Assembly (NCBI GenBank): GCA_963662175.1
Contig: OY759223.1
Coordinates: 3,629,549 to 3,693,548, forward strand
DNA: 64,000 nt
Direction of reading: 5' to 3'
Source of the DNA: Aradus depressus
Lineage: Eukaryota > Arthropoda > Insecta > Hemiptera > Aradidae
Shown one piece after another: positions 29,389 to 42,780 of this stretch (position 1 is its first letter; every line of letters begins with the position of its first letter). The position numbers were made by a program, and so were the translations under genes. The notes under the pieces were generated by a model. It did not search any database, was not told where the DNA came from, and saw nothing but the letters and a program-made list of their open reading frames with translations.

Positions 29389-30338
29389 ATGCTTAGCCCC
29401 CCCTTAGAGCCCCCCCTCCCGTTCGGAATTTTGGGACGCCACATAGCCTATTATTCAATCGAGCTCGGAAGGATGCTACATATGAAGTTTCATGAAAATC
29501 CGTCCATCCGTTTGGGTGTGATGCTGGAACAAACATACAAACAAACCCCTTTTCAGCTTTACCAATATAGAAGTCAGTGGAAGAGAACGGGTAGATAACT
29601 GATTCTGAATTCAAAAATCCCAATAACTGTCGATGTAATGAATGTATCAACATCAAATTTCGTATTTAAAGTTAACATTCCCGGAGGACATAACCAGTCA
29701 AATTTCAGCGATATCGGCAGAGAACAGGGGGGAGTTCCGGGGTGGGGGCTTAAATCAAAAACCCCAATAACTGCCGATGTAATTAATGTATCAACATCAA
29801 ATTTCGTATTTAAAATTAAAATTCACTGAGGACATAACCAGTCAAATTTCAGCGAAATCGGCTGAGAGGAGAGGGTAGTTCCCGGGAGGGGGGGGGGGGG
29901 GGGGCTCAGTTAAATATCCCAATAAATTTCGTTGTAAATAATGTATCAACATCAAATTTCGTATTTAAAATTAAAATTCACTGAGGACATAACCAGTCAA
30001 ATTTCAGCGAAATCGGCTGAGAGGAGAGGGGAGTTCCCGGGAGGGGGGGGGGGGGGGGCTCAGGTAAATAGCCCAATAAATTTCGATGTAATTAATGTAT
30101 CAACATCAAATTTCGTATTTAAAATTAAAATTCACTGAGGACATAACCATTCCATGACAATCCGACCATTAATTAATGAGTTAGCACTATTTTTATGCTT
30201 AGCCCCCCATTACAACCCCCCCTCCCGTTCAGAATTTTGGGACGCCACACCCTCTATTCTTCTATTTGACCTTTAAGAATACGACATATGAAATTTCATG
30301 ACAATCCGACCATTAATTAATGAGTTACCACTATTTTT
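29389..30338 (+). repeat. Representative 950-bp higher-order unit (A, 4 B, 2 C)
   Basis: It begins with the A module (C-rich start, GACGCCACATAGCC, GATGCTGGAACAAACATAC) to about 29620. Four B monomers follow, with CATCAAATTTCG cores near 29651, 29795, 29950 and 30104. Two of them end in long G runs (about 29887-29904 and 30041-30058). Two C monomers follow, with cores near 30163 and 30308, before the next A module. The A and C modules share the C-rich stretch and GAATTTTGGGACGCCACA, so they are one family. Confidence 0.9.
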
Positions 30339-33300
30339 ATGCTTAGCCCCCCCTTAGAGCCCCCCCTCCCGTTCGGAATTTTGGGACGCCACAAAGCCTA
30401 TTATTCAATGGAGCTCGGAAGGATGCTACATATGAAGTTTCATGAAAATCCGTCCATCCGTTTGGGCGTGATGCTGGAACAAACATACAAACAAACCCTT
30501 TTTCAGCTTTACCAATATAGAAGTCGGTGGAAGAGAAGGGGTAGATAACTGATTCTGAATTCAAAAATCCTAATAACTGCCGATGTAATGAATGTATCAA
30601 CATCAAATTTCGTATTTCAAGTTAACATTCCCGGAGGACATAACCAGTCAAATTTCAGCGATATCGGCAGAGAACAGGGGGGAGTTCCGGGGTGGGGGCT
30701 TAAATCAAAAACCCCAATAACTGCCGATGTAATGAATGTATCAACATCAAATTTCGTATTTAAAATTGAACTTCACTGAGGACATAACCAGTCAAATTTC
30801 AGCGAAATCGGCTGAGAGGAGAGGGAAGTTCCCGGGGGGGGGGGGGGGGGGCCTCAGTTAAATATCCCAATAAATTTCGTTGTAATTAATGTATCAACAT
30901 CAAATTTCGTATTTAAAATTAAAATTCACTGAGGACATAACCAGTCAAATTTCAGCGAAATCGGCTGAGAGGAGAGGGTAGTTCCCGGGAGGGGGGGGGG
31001 GCCTAGTTAAATATCCCAATAAATTTCGTTGTAATTAATGTATCAACATCAAATTTCGTATTTAAAATTAAAATTCACTGAGGACATAACCATTCCATGA
31101 CAATCCGACCATTAATTAATGAGTTAGCACTATTTTTATGCTTAGCCCCCCATTACAACCCTCCCTCCCGTTCAGAATTTTGGGACGCCACATAGCCTAT
31201 TATTCAATGGAGCTCGGAAGGATGCTACATATGAAGTTTCATGAAAATCCGTCCATCCGTTTGGGCGTGATGCTGGAACAAACATACAAACAAACCACTT
31301 TTCAGCTTTACCAATATAGAAGTCGGTGGAAGAGAACGGGTAGATAACTGATTCTGAATTCAAAAATCCCAATAACTGCCGATGTAATGAATGTATCAAC
31401 ATCAAATTTTGTATTTAAAGTTAACATTCCCGGAGGACATAACCAGTCAAATTTCAGCGATATCGGCAGAGAACAGGGGGGAGTTCCGGGGTGGGGGCTT
31501 AAATACAAAAACCCCAACAACTGCCGATGTAATGAATGTATCAACATCAAATTTCGTATTTAAAATTGAAATTCACTGAGGACATAACCAGTCAAATTTC
31601 AGCGAAATCGGCTGAGAGGAGAGGGGAGTTCCCGGGAGGGGGGGGGGGGGGCTCAGTTAAATATCCCAATAAATTTCGTTGTAAATAATGTATCAACATC
31701 AAATTTCGTATTTAAAATTAAAATTCACTGAGGACATAACCAGTCAAATTTCAGCGAAATCGGCTGAGAGGAGAGGGGAGTTCCCGGGAGGGGGGGGGGG
31801 GGGGGGGGCTCAGGTAAATAGCCCAATAAATTTCGATGTAATTAATGTATCAACATCAAATTTCGTATTTAAAATTAAAATTCACTGAGGACATAACCAT
31901 TCCATGACAATCCGACCATTAATTAATGAGTTAGCACTATTTTTATGCTTAGCCCCCCATTACAACCCCCCCTCCCGTTCAGAATTTTGGGACGCCACAC
32001 CCTCTATTCTTCTATTTGACCTTTAAGAATACGACATATGAAATTTCATGACAATCCGACCATTAATTAATGAGTTACCACTATTTTTATGCTTAGCCCC
32101 CCCTTAGAGCCCCCCCTCCCGTTCGGAATTTTGGGACGCCACATAGCCTATTATTCAATCGAGCTCGGAAGGATGCTACATATGAAGTTTCATGAAAATC
32201 CGTCCATCCGTTTGCGCGTGATGCTGGAACAAACATACAAACAAACCCCTTTTCAGCTTTACCAATATAGAAGTCGGTGGAAGAGAACGGGTAGATAACT
32301 GATTCTGAATTCAAAAATCCCAATAACTGCCGATGTAATGAATGTATCAACATCAAATTTTGTATTTAAAGTTAACATTCCCGGAGGACATAACCAGTCA
32401 AATTTCAGCGATATCGGCAGAGAACAGGGGGGAGTTCCGGGGTGGGGGCTTAAATCAAAAACCCCAATAACTGCCGTTGTAATGAATGTATCAACATCAA
32501 ATTTCGTATTTAAAATTGAACTTCACTGAGGACATAACCAGTCAAATTTCAGCGAAATCGGCTGAGAGGAGAGGGGAGTTCCCGGGAGGGGGGGGGGGGG
32601 GGGCTCAGTTAAATATCCCAATACATTTCGATGTAATTAATGTATCAACATCAAATTTCGTATTTAAAATTAAAATTCACTGAGGACATAACCATTCCAT
32701 GACAATCCGACCATTAATTAATGAGTTAGCACCATTTTTATGCTTAGCCCCCCATTACAACCCCCCCCTCCTGTTCAGAATTTTGGGACGCCACACCCAC
32801 TATTCTTCTATTTGACCTTTAAGAATACGACATATGAAATTTCATGACAATCCGACCATTAATTAATGAGTTACCACTATTTTTATGCTTAGCCCCCCCT
32901 TAGAGCCCCCCCTCCCGTTCGGAATTTTGGGACGCCACATAGCCTATTATTCAATCGAGCTCGGAAGGATGCTACATATGAAGTTTCATGAAAATCCGTC
33001 CATCCGTTTGGGCTTGATGCTGGAACAAACATACAAACAAACCCCTTTTCAGCTTTACCAATATAGAAGTCAGTGGAAGAGAACGGGTAGATAACTGATT
33101 CTGAATTCAAAAATCCCAATAACTGTCGATGTAATGAATGTATCAACATCAAATTTCGTATTTAAAGTTAACATTCCCGGAGGACATAACCATTCAAATT
33201 TCAGCGATATCGGCAGAGAACAGGGGGGAGTTCCGGGGTGGGGGCTTAAATCAAAAACCCCAATAACTGCCGATGTAATTAATGTATCAACATCAAATTT

Positions 33301-34271
33301 CGTATTTAAAATTAAAATTCACTGAGGACATAACCAGTCAAATTTCAGCGAAATCGGCTGAGAGGAGAGGGTAGTTCCTGGGAGGGGGGGGGGGGGGGGG
33401 GGCTCAGTTAAATATCCCAATAAATTTCTTTGTAATTAATGTATCAACATCAAATTTCGTATTTAAAATTAAAATTCACTGAGGACATAACCATTCCATG
33501 ACAATCCGACCATTAATTAATGAGTTAGCACTATTTTTATGCTTAGCCCCCCATTACAACCCCCCCTCCCGTTCAGAATTTTGGGACGCCACATAGCCTA
33601 TTATTCAAAGGAGCTCGGAAGGATGCTACATATGAGGTTTCATGAAAATCCGTCCATCCGTTTGGGCGTGATGCTGGAACAAACATACAAACAAACCCCT
33701 TTTCAGCTTTACCAATATAGAAGTCGGTGGAAGAGAACGGGTAGATAACTGATTCTGAATTCAAAAATCCCAATAACTGCCGATGTAATGAATGTATCAA
33801 CATCAAATTTCGTATTTCAAGTTAACATTCCCGGAGGACATAACCAGTCAAATTTCAGCGATATCGGCAGAGAACAGGGGGGAGTTCCGGGGTGGGGGCT
33901 TAAATCAAAAACCCCAATAACTGCCGATGTAATGAATGTATCAACATCAAATTTCGTATTTAAAATTGAAATTCACTGAGGACATAACCAGTCAAATTTC
34001 AGCGAATTCGGCTGAGAGGAGAGGGTAGTTCCCGGGAGGGGGGGGGGGGGGGGGGCTCAGTTAAATATCCCAATAAATTTCGTTGTAATTAATGTATCAA
34101 CATCAAATTTCGTATTTAAAATTAAAATTCACTGAGGACATAACCATTCCATGACAATCCGACCATTAATTAATGAGTTAGCACTATTTTTATGCTTAGC
34201 CCCCCATTACAACCCCCCCCCTCCCGTTCAGAATTTTGGGACGCCACACCCACTATTCTTCTATTTGACCT

Positions 34272-37200
34272 TTAAGAATACGACATATGAAATTTCATGA
34301 CAATCCGACCATTAATTAATGAGTTACCACTATTTTTATGCTTAGCCCCCCTTAGAGCCCCCCCTCCCGTTCGGAATTTTGGGACGCCACATAGCCTATT
34401 ATTCAATCGAGCTCGAAAGGATGCTACATATGAAGTTTCATGAAAATCCGTCCATCCGTTTGGACGTGATGCTGGAACAAACATACAAACAAACCCCTTT
34501 TCAGCTTTACCAATAAAGAAGTCGGTGGAAGAGAACGGGTAGATAACTGATTCTGAATTCAAAAATCCCTATAACTGCCGATGTAATGAATGTATCAACA
34601 TCAAATTTCGTATTTAAAATTAACATTCCCGGGGGACATTACCAGTCAAATTTCAGCGATATCGGCAGAGAACAGGGGGGAGTTCCGGGGTGGGGGCTTA
34701 AATCAAAAACCCCAATAACTGCCGATGTAATGAATGTATCAACATCAAATTTCGTATTTAAAATTGAAATTCACTGAGGACATAAGCAGTCAAATTTCAG
34801 CGAAATCGGCTGAGAGGAGAGGGTAGTTCCCGGGAGGGGGGGGGGGGGGGCTCAGTTAAATATCCCAATAAATTTCGATGTAATTAATGTATCAACATCA
34901 AATTTCGTATTTAAAATTAAAATTCACTGAGGACATAACCAGTCAAATTTCAGCGAAATCGGCTGAGAGGAGAGGGGAGTTCCCGGGAGGGGGGGGGGGG
35001 GGGGGGGGGCTCAGTTAAATATCCCAATAAATTTCGATGTAATTAATGTATCAACATCAAATTTCGTATTTAAAATTAAAATTCACTGAGGACATAACCA
35101 TTCCATGACAATCCGACCATTAATTAATGAGTTAGCACTATTTTTATGCTTAGCCCCCCATTACAACCCCCCCCTCCTGTTCAGAATTTTGGGACGCCAC
35201 ACCCACTATTCTTCTATTTGACCTTTAATAATACGACATATGAAATTTCATGACAATCCGACCATTAATTAATGAGTTACCACTATTTTTATGCTTAGCC
35301 CCCCCTTAGAGCCCCCCCTCCCGTTCGGAATTTTGGGACGCCACATAGCCTATTATTCAATCGAGCTCGGAAGGATGCTACATATGAAGTTTCATGAAAA
35401 TCCGTCCATCCGTTTGGGTGTGATGCTGGAACAAACATACAAACAAACCCCTTTTCAGCTTTACCAATATAGAAGTCAGTGGAAGAGAACGGGTAGATAA
35501 CTGATTCTGAATTCAAAAATCCCAATAACTGTCGATGTAATGAATGTATCAACATCAAATTTCGTATTTAAAGTTAACATTCCCGGAGGACATAACCAGT
35601 CAAATTTCAGCGATATCGGCAGAGAACAGGGGGGAGTTCCGGGGTGGGGGCTTAAATCAAAAACCCCAATAACTGCCGATGTAATTAATGTATCAACATC
35701 AAATTTCGTATTTAAAATTAAAATTCACTGAGGACATAACCATTCCATGACAATCCGACCATTAATTAATGAGTTAGCACTATTTTTATGCTTAGCCCCC
35801 CATTACAACCCTCCCTCCCGTTCAGAATTTTGGGACGCCACATAGCCTATTATTCAAAGGAGCTCGGAAGGATGCTACATATGAAGTTTCATGAAAATCC
35901 GTCCATCCGTTTGGGCGTGATGCTGGAACAAACATACAAACAAACCCCTTTTCAGCTTTACCAATATAGAAGTCGGTGGAAGAGAACGGGTAGATAACTG
36001 ATTCTGAATTCAAAAATCCCAATAACTGCCGATGTAATGAATGTATCAACATCAAATTTTGTATTTAAAGTTAACATTCCCGGAGGACATAACCAGTCAA
36101 ATTTCAGCGATATCGGCAGAGAACAGGGGGGAGTTCCGGGGTGGGGGCTTAAATACAAAAACCCCAACAACTGCCGATGTAATGAATGTATCAACATCAA
36201 ATTTCGTATTTAAAATTGAAATTCACTGAGGACATAACCAGTCAAATTTCAGCGAAATCGGCTGAGAGGAGAGGGGAGTTCCCGGGAGGGGGGGGGGGGG
36301 GGGGGGCTCAGTTAAATATCCCAATAAATTTCGTTGTAAATAATGTATCAACATCAAATTTCGTATTTAAAATTAAAATTCACTGAGGACATAACCAGTC
36401 AAATTTCAGCGAAATCGGCTGAGAGGAGAGGGGAGTTCCTGGGAGGGGGGGGGGGGGGCTCAGGTAAATAGCCCAATAAATTTCGATGTAATTAATGTAT
36501 CAACATCAAATTTCGTATTTAAAATTAAAATTCACTGAGGACATAACCATTCCATGACAATCCGACCATTAAATAATGAGTTAGCACTATTTTTATGCTT
36601 AGCCCCCCATTACAACCCCCCCTCCCGTTCAGAATTTTGGGACGCCACACCCTCTATTCTTCTACTTGACCTTTAAGAATACGACATATGAAATTTCATG
36701 ACAATCCGACCATTAATTAATGAGTTACCACTATTTTTATGCTTAGCCCCCCCTTAGAGCCCCCCCTCTCGTTCGGAATTTTGGGACGCCACATAGCCTA
36801 TTATTCAATGGAGCTCGGAAGGATGCTACATATGAAGTTTCATGAAAATCCGTCCATCCGTTTGGGCGTGATGCTGGAACAAACATACAAACAAACCCCT
36901 TTTCAGCTTTACCAATATAGAAGTCGGTGGAAGAGAACGGGTAGATAACTGATTCTGAATTCAAAAATCCCAATAACTGCCGATGTAATGAATGTATCAA
37001 CATCAAATTTCGTATTTCAAGTTAACATTCCCGGAGGACATAACCAGTCAAATTTCAGCGATATCGGCAGAGAACAGGGGGGAGTTCCGGGGTGGTGGCT
37101 TAAATCAAAAACCCCAATAACTGCCGATGTAATGAATGTATCAACATCAAATTTCGTATTTAAAATTGAAATTCACTGAGGACATAACCAGTCAAATTTC

Positions 37201-38268
37201 AGCGAATTCGGCTGAGAGGAGAGAGTAGTTCCCGGGAGGGGGGGGGGGGGGGGGCTCAGTTAAATATCCTAATAAATTTCGTTGTAATTAATGTATCAAC
37301 ATCAAATTTCGTATTTAAAATTAAAATTCACTGAGGACATAACCATTCCATGACAATCCGACCATTAATTAATGAGTTAGCACTATTTTTATGCTTAGCC
37401 CCCCATTACAACCCCCCCCTCCCGTTCAGAATTTTGGGACGCCACACCCACTATTCTTCCATTTGACCTTTAAGAATACGACATATGAAATTTCATGACA
37501 ATCCGACCATTAATTAATGAGTTAGCACTATTTTTATGCTTAGCCCCCCATTACAACCCCCCCTCCCGTTCAGAATTTTGGGACGCCACATAGCCTATTA
37601 TTCAAAGGAGCTCGGAAGGATGCTACATATGAAGTTTCATGAAAATCCGTCCATCCGTTTGGGCGTGATGCTGGAACAAACATACAAACAAACCCCTTTT
37701 CAGCTTTACCAATATAGAAGTCGGTGGAAGAGAACGGGTAGATAACTGATTCTGAATTCAAAAATCCCAATAACTGCCGATGTAATGAATGTATCAACAT
37801 CAAATTTCGTATTTCAAGTTAACATTCCCGGAGGACATAACCAGTCAAATTTCAGCGATATCGGCAGAGAACAGGGGGGAGTTCCGGGGTGGGGGCTTAA
37901 ATCAAAAACCCCAATAACTGCCGATGTAATGAATGTATCAACATCAAATTTCGTATTTAAAATTGAAATTCACTGAGGACATAACCAGTCAAATTTCAGC
38001 GAATTCGGCTGAGAGGAGAGGGTAGTTCCCGGGAGGGGGGGGGGGGGGGGGGCTCAGTTAAATATCCCAATAAATTTCGTTGTAATTAATGTATCAACAT
38101 CAAATTTCGTATTTAAAATTAAAATTCACTGAGGACATAACCATTCCATGACAATCCGACCATTAATTAATGAGTTAGCACTATTTTTATGCTTAGCCCC
38201 CCATTACAACCCCCCCCCTCCCGTTCAGAATTTTGGGACGCCACACCCACTATTCTTCTATTTGACCT
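34272..38268 (+). repeat. Third-order block 1 (~4.0 kb)
   Basis: A series of five higher-order units that recurs in the next block. Private variants shared with block 2 include CCCCTCTCGTTCGG (36770), GGTGGTGGCTT (37091) and the missing base in CCCCCCTTAGAGCC (34340). The offset to block 2 is 3997 at the left end and 3841 further on, so one 155-bp B monomer was gained or lost since the duplication. Confidence 0.85.
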
Positions 38269-41200
38269 TTAAGAATACGACATATGAAATTTCATGACAA
38301 TCCGACCATTAATTAATGAGTTACCACTATTTTTATGCTTAGCCCCCCTTAGAGCCCCCCCTCCCGTTCGGAATTTTGGGACGCCACATAGCCTATTATT
38401 CAATCGAGCTCGAAAGGATGCTACATATGAAGTTTCATGAAAATCCGTCCATCCGTTTGGACGTGATGCTGGAACAAACATACAAACAAACCCCTTTTCA
38501 GCTTTACCAATAAAGAAGTCGGTGGAAGAGAACGGGTAGATAACTGATTCTGAATTCAAAAATCCCTATAACTGCCGATGTAATGAATGTATCAACATCA
38601 AATTTCGTATTTAAAATTAACATTCCCGGGGGACATTACCAGTCAAATTTCAGCGATATCGGCAGAGAACAGGGGGGAGTTCCGGGGTGGGGGCTTAAAT
38701 CAAAAACCCCAATAACTGCCGATGTAATGAATGTATCAACATCAAATTTCGTATTTAAAATTGAAATTCACTGAGGACATAAGCAGTCAAATTTCAGCGA
38801 AATCGGCTGAGAGGAGAGGGTAGTTCCCGGGAGGGGGGGGGGGGGGGGGGGCTCAGTTAAATATCCCAATAAATTTCGATGTAATTAATGTATCAACATC
38901 AAATTTCGTATTTAAAATTAAAATTCACTGAGGACATAACCATTCCATGACAATCCGACCATTAATTAATGAGTTAGCACTATTTTTATGCTTAGCCCCC
39001 CATTACAACCCCCCCCTCCTGTTCAGAATTTTGGGACGCCACACCCACTATTCTTCTATTTGACCTTTAATAATACGACATATGAAATTTCATGACAATC
39101 CGACCATTAATTAATGAGTTACCACTATTTTTATGCTTAGCCCCCCCTTAGAGCCCCCCCTCCCGTTCGGAATTTTGGGACGCCACATAGCCTATTATTC
39201 AATCGAGCTCGGAAGGATGCTACATATGAAGTTTCATGAAAATCCGTCCATCCGTTTGGGTGTGATGCTGGAACAAACATACAAACAAACCCCTTTTCAG
39301 CTTTACCAATATAGAAGTCAGTGGAAGAGAACGGGTAGATAACTGATTCTGAATTCAAAAATCCCAATAACTGTCGATGTAATGAATGTATCAACATCAA
39401 ATTTCGTATTTAAAGTTAACATTCCCGGAGGACATAACCAGTCAAATTTCAGCGATATCGGCAGAGAACAGGGGGAGTTCCGGGGTGGGGGCTTAAATCA
39501 AAAACCCCAATAACTGCCGATGTAATTAATGTATCAACATCAAATTTCGTATTTAAAATTAAAATTCACTGAGGACATAACCATTCCATGACAATCCGAC
39601 CATTAATTAATGAGTTAGCACTATTTTTATGCTTAGCCCCCCATTACAACCCTCCCTCCCGTTCAGAATTTTGGGACGCCACATAGCCTATTATTCAAAG
39701 GAGCTCGGAAGGATGCTACATATGAAGTTTCATGAAAATCCGTCCATCCGTTTGGGCGTGATGCTGGAACAAACATACAAACAAACCCCTTTTCAGCTTT
39801 ACCAATATAGAAGTCGGTGGAAGAGAACGGGTAGATAACTGATTCTGAATTCAAAAATCCCAATAACTGCCGATGTAATGAATGTATCAACATCAAATTT
39901 TGTATTTAAAGTTAACATTCCCGGAGGACATAACCAGTCAAATTTCAGCGATATCGGCAGAGAACAGGGGGGAGTTCCGGGGTGGGGGCTTAAATACAAA
40001 AACCCCAACAACTGCCGATGTAATGAATGTATCAACATCAAATTTCGTATTTAAAATTGAAATTCACTGAGGACATAACCAGTCAAATTTCAGCGAAATC
40101 GGCTGAGAGGAGAGGGGAGTTCCCGGGAGGGGGGGGGGGGGGGGGGGCTCAGTTAAATATCCCAATAAATTTCGTTGTAAATAATGTATCAACATCAAAT
40201 TTCGTATTTAAAATTAAAATTCACTGAGGACATAACCAGTCAAATTTCAGCGAAATCGGCTGAGAGGAGAGGGGAGTTCCCGGGAGGGGGGGGGGGGGGC
40301 TCAGGTAAATAGCCCAATAAATTTCGATGTAATTAATGTATCAACATCAAATTTCGTATTTAAAATTAAAATTCACTGAGGACATAACCATTCCATGACA
40401 ATCCGACCATTAAATAATGAGTTAGCACTATTTTTATGCTTAGCCCCCCATTACAACCCCCCCTCCCGTTCAGAATTTTGGGACGCCACACCCTCTATTC
40501 TTCTACTTGACCTTTAAGAATACGACATATGAAATTTCATGACAATCCGACCATTAATTAATGAGTTACCACTATTTTTATGCTTAGCCCCCCCTTAGAG
40601 CCCCCCCTCTCGTTCGGAATTTTGGGACGCCACATAGCCTATTATTCAATGGAGCTCGGAAGGATGCTACATATGAAGTTTCATGAAAATCCGTCCATCC
40701 GTTTGGGCGTGATGCTGGAACAAACATACAAACAAACCCCTTTTCAGCTTTACCAATATAGAAGTCGGTGGAAGAGAACGGGTAGATAACTGATTCTGAA
40801 TTCAAAAATCCCAATAACTGCCGATGTAATGAATGTATCAACATCAAATTTCGTATTTCAAGTTAACATTCCCGGAGGACATAACCAGTCAAATTTCAGC
40901 GATATCGGCAGAGAACAGGGGGGAGTTCCGGGGTGGTGGCTTAAATCAAAAACCCCAATAACTGCCGATGTAATGAATGTATCAACATCAAATTTCGTAT
41001 TTAAAATTGAAATTCACTGAGGACATAACCAGTCAAATTTCAGCGAATTCGGCTGAGAGGAGAGGGTAGTTCCCGGGAGGGGGGGGGGGGGGGCTCAGTT
41101 AAATATCCTAATAAATTTCGTTGTAATTAATGTATCAACATCAAATTTCGTATTTAAAATTAAAATTCACTGAGGACATAACCATTCCATGACAATCCGA

Positions 41201-41333
41201 CCATTAATTAATGAGTTAGCACTATTTTTATGCTTAGCCCCCCATTACAACCCCCCCCTCCCGTTCAGAATTTTGGGACGCCACACCCACTATTCTTCCA
41301 TTTGACCTTTAAGAATACGACATATGAAATTTC
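38269..41333 (+). repeat. Third-order block 2 (copy of block 1)
   Basis: Repeats block 1 with the same private variants (CCCCTCTCGTTCGG at 40612, GGTGGTGGCTT at 40932). One private change is the loss of a G at about 39470 (CAGGGGGAGTTCC), which breaks the frame seen in the other copies. The correspondence fades after about 41.33 kb. Confidence 0.85.
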
Positions 41334-42780
41334 ATGACAATCCGACCATTAATTAATGAGTTACCACTATTTTTATGCTTAGCCCCCCTTAGACCCCCCC
41401 TCCCGTTCGGAATTTTGGGACGCCACATAGCCTATTATTCAATCGAGCTCGAAAGGATGCTACATATGAAGTTTCATGAAAATCCGTCCATCTGTTTGGA
41501 CGTGATGCTGGAACAAACATACAAACAAACCCCTTTTCAGCTTTACCAATAAAGAAGTCGGTGGAAGAGAACGGGTAGATAACTGATTCTGAATTCAAAA
41601 ATCCCTATAACTGCCGATGTAATGAATGTATCAACATCAAATTTCGTATTTAAAATTAACATTCCCGGGGGACATTACCAGTCAAATTTCAGCGATATCG
41701 GCAGAGAACAGGGGGGAGTTCCGGGGTGGGGGCTTAAATCAAAAACCCCAATAACTGCCGATGTAATGAATGTATCAACATCAAATTTCGTATTTAAAAT
41801 TGAAATTCACTGAGGACATAAGCAGTCAAATTTCAGCGAAATCGGCTGAGAGGAGAGGGTAGTTCCCGGGAGGGGGGGGGGGGGGGGGGGCTCAGTTAAA
41901 TATCCCAATGAATTTCGATGTAATTAATGTATCAACATCAAATTTCGTATTTAAAATTAAAATTCACTGAGGACATAACCAGTCAAATTTCAGCGAAATC
42001 GGCTGAGAGGAGAGGGGAGTTCCCGGGATGGGGGGGGGGGGGGGAGGGGGGGGGGCTCAGTTAAATATCCCAATAAATTTCGATGTAATTAATGTATCAA
42101 CATCAAATTTCGTATTTAAAATTAAAATTCACTGAGGACATAACCATTCCATGACAATCCGACCATTAATTAATGAGTTAGCACTATTTTTATGCTTAGC
42201 CCCCCATTACAACCCCCCCCCTCCTGTTCAGAATTTTGGGACGCCACACCCACTATTCTTCTATTTGACCTTTAAGAATACGACATATGAAATTTCATGA
42301 CAATCCGACCATTCATTAATGAGTTACCACTATTTTTATGCTTAGCCCCCCCTTAGAGCCCCCCCTCCCGTTCGGAATTTTGGGACGCCACATAGCCTAT
42401 TATTCAATCGAGCTCGGAAGGATGCTACATATGAAGTTTCATGAAAATCCGTCCATCCGTTTGGGCTTGATGCTGGAACAAACATACAAACAAAGCCCTT
42501 TTCAGCTTTACCAATATAGAAGTCAGTGGAAGAGAACGGGTAGATAACTGATTCTGAATTCAAAAATCCCAATAACTGTCGATGTAATGAATGTATCAAC
42601 ATCAAATTTCGTATTTAAAGTTAACATTCCCGGAGGACATAACCAGTCAAATTTCAGCGATATCGGCAGAGAACAGGGGGGAGTTCCGGGGTGGGGGCTT
42701 AAATCAAAAACCCCAATAACTGTCGATGTAATTAATGTATCAACATCAAATTTCGTATTTAAAATTAAAATTCACTGAGG
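41334..42780 (+). repeat. Third-order block 3a, repeated at 45.5 kb
   Basis: The unit with CCCCCCTTAGACCCCC, an interrupted G run (near 42028) and GTTTGGGCTTGATGC recurs 4162 bases later at 45496-46942 with the same variants. Confidence 0.8.
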
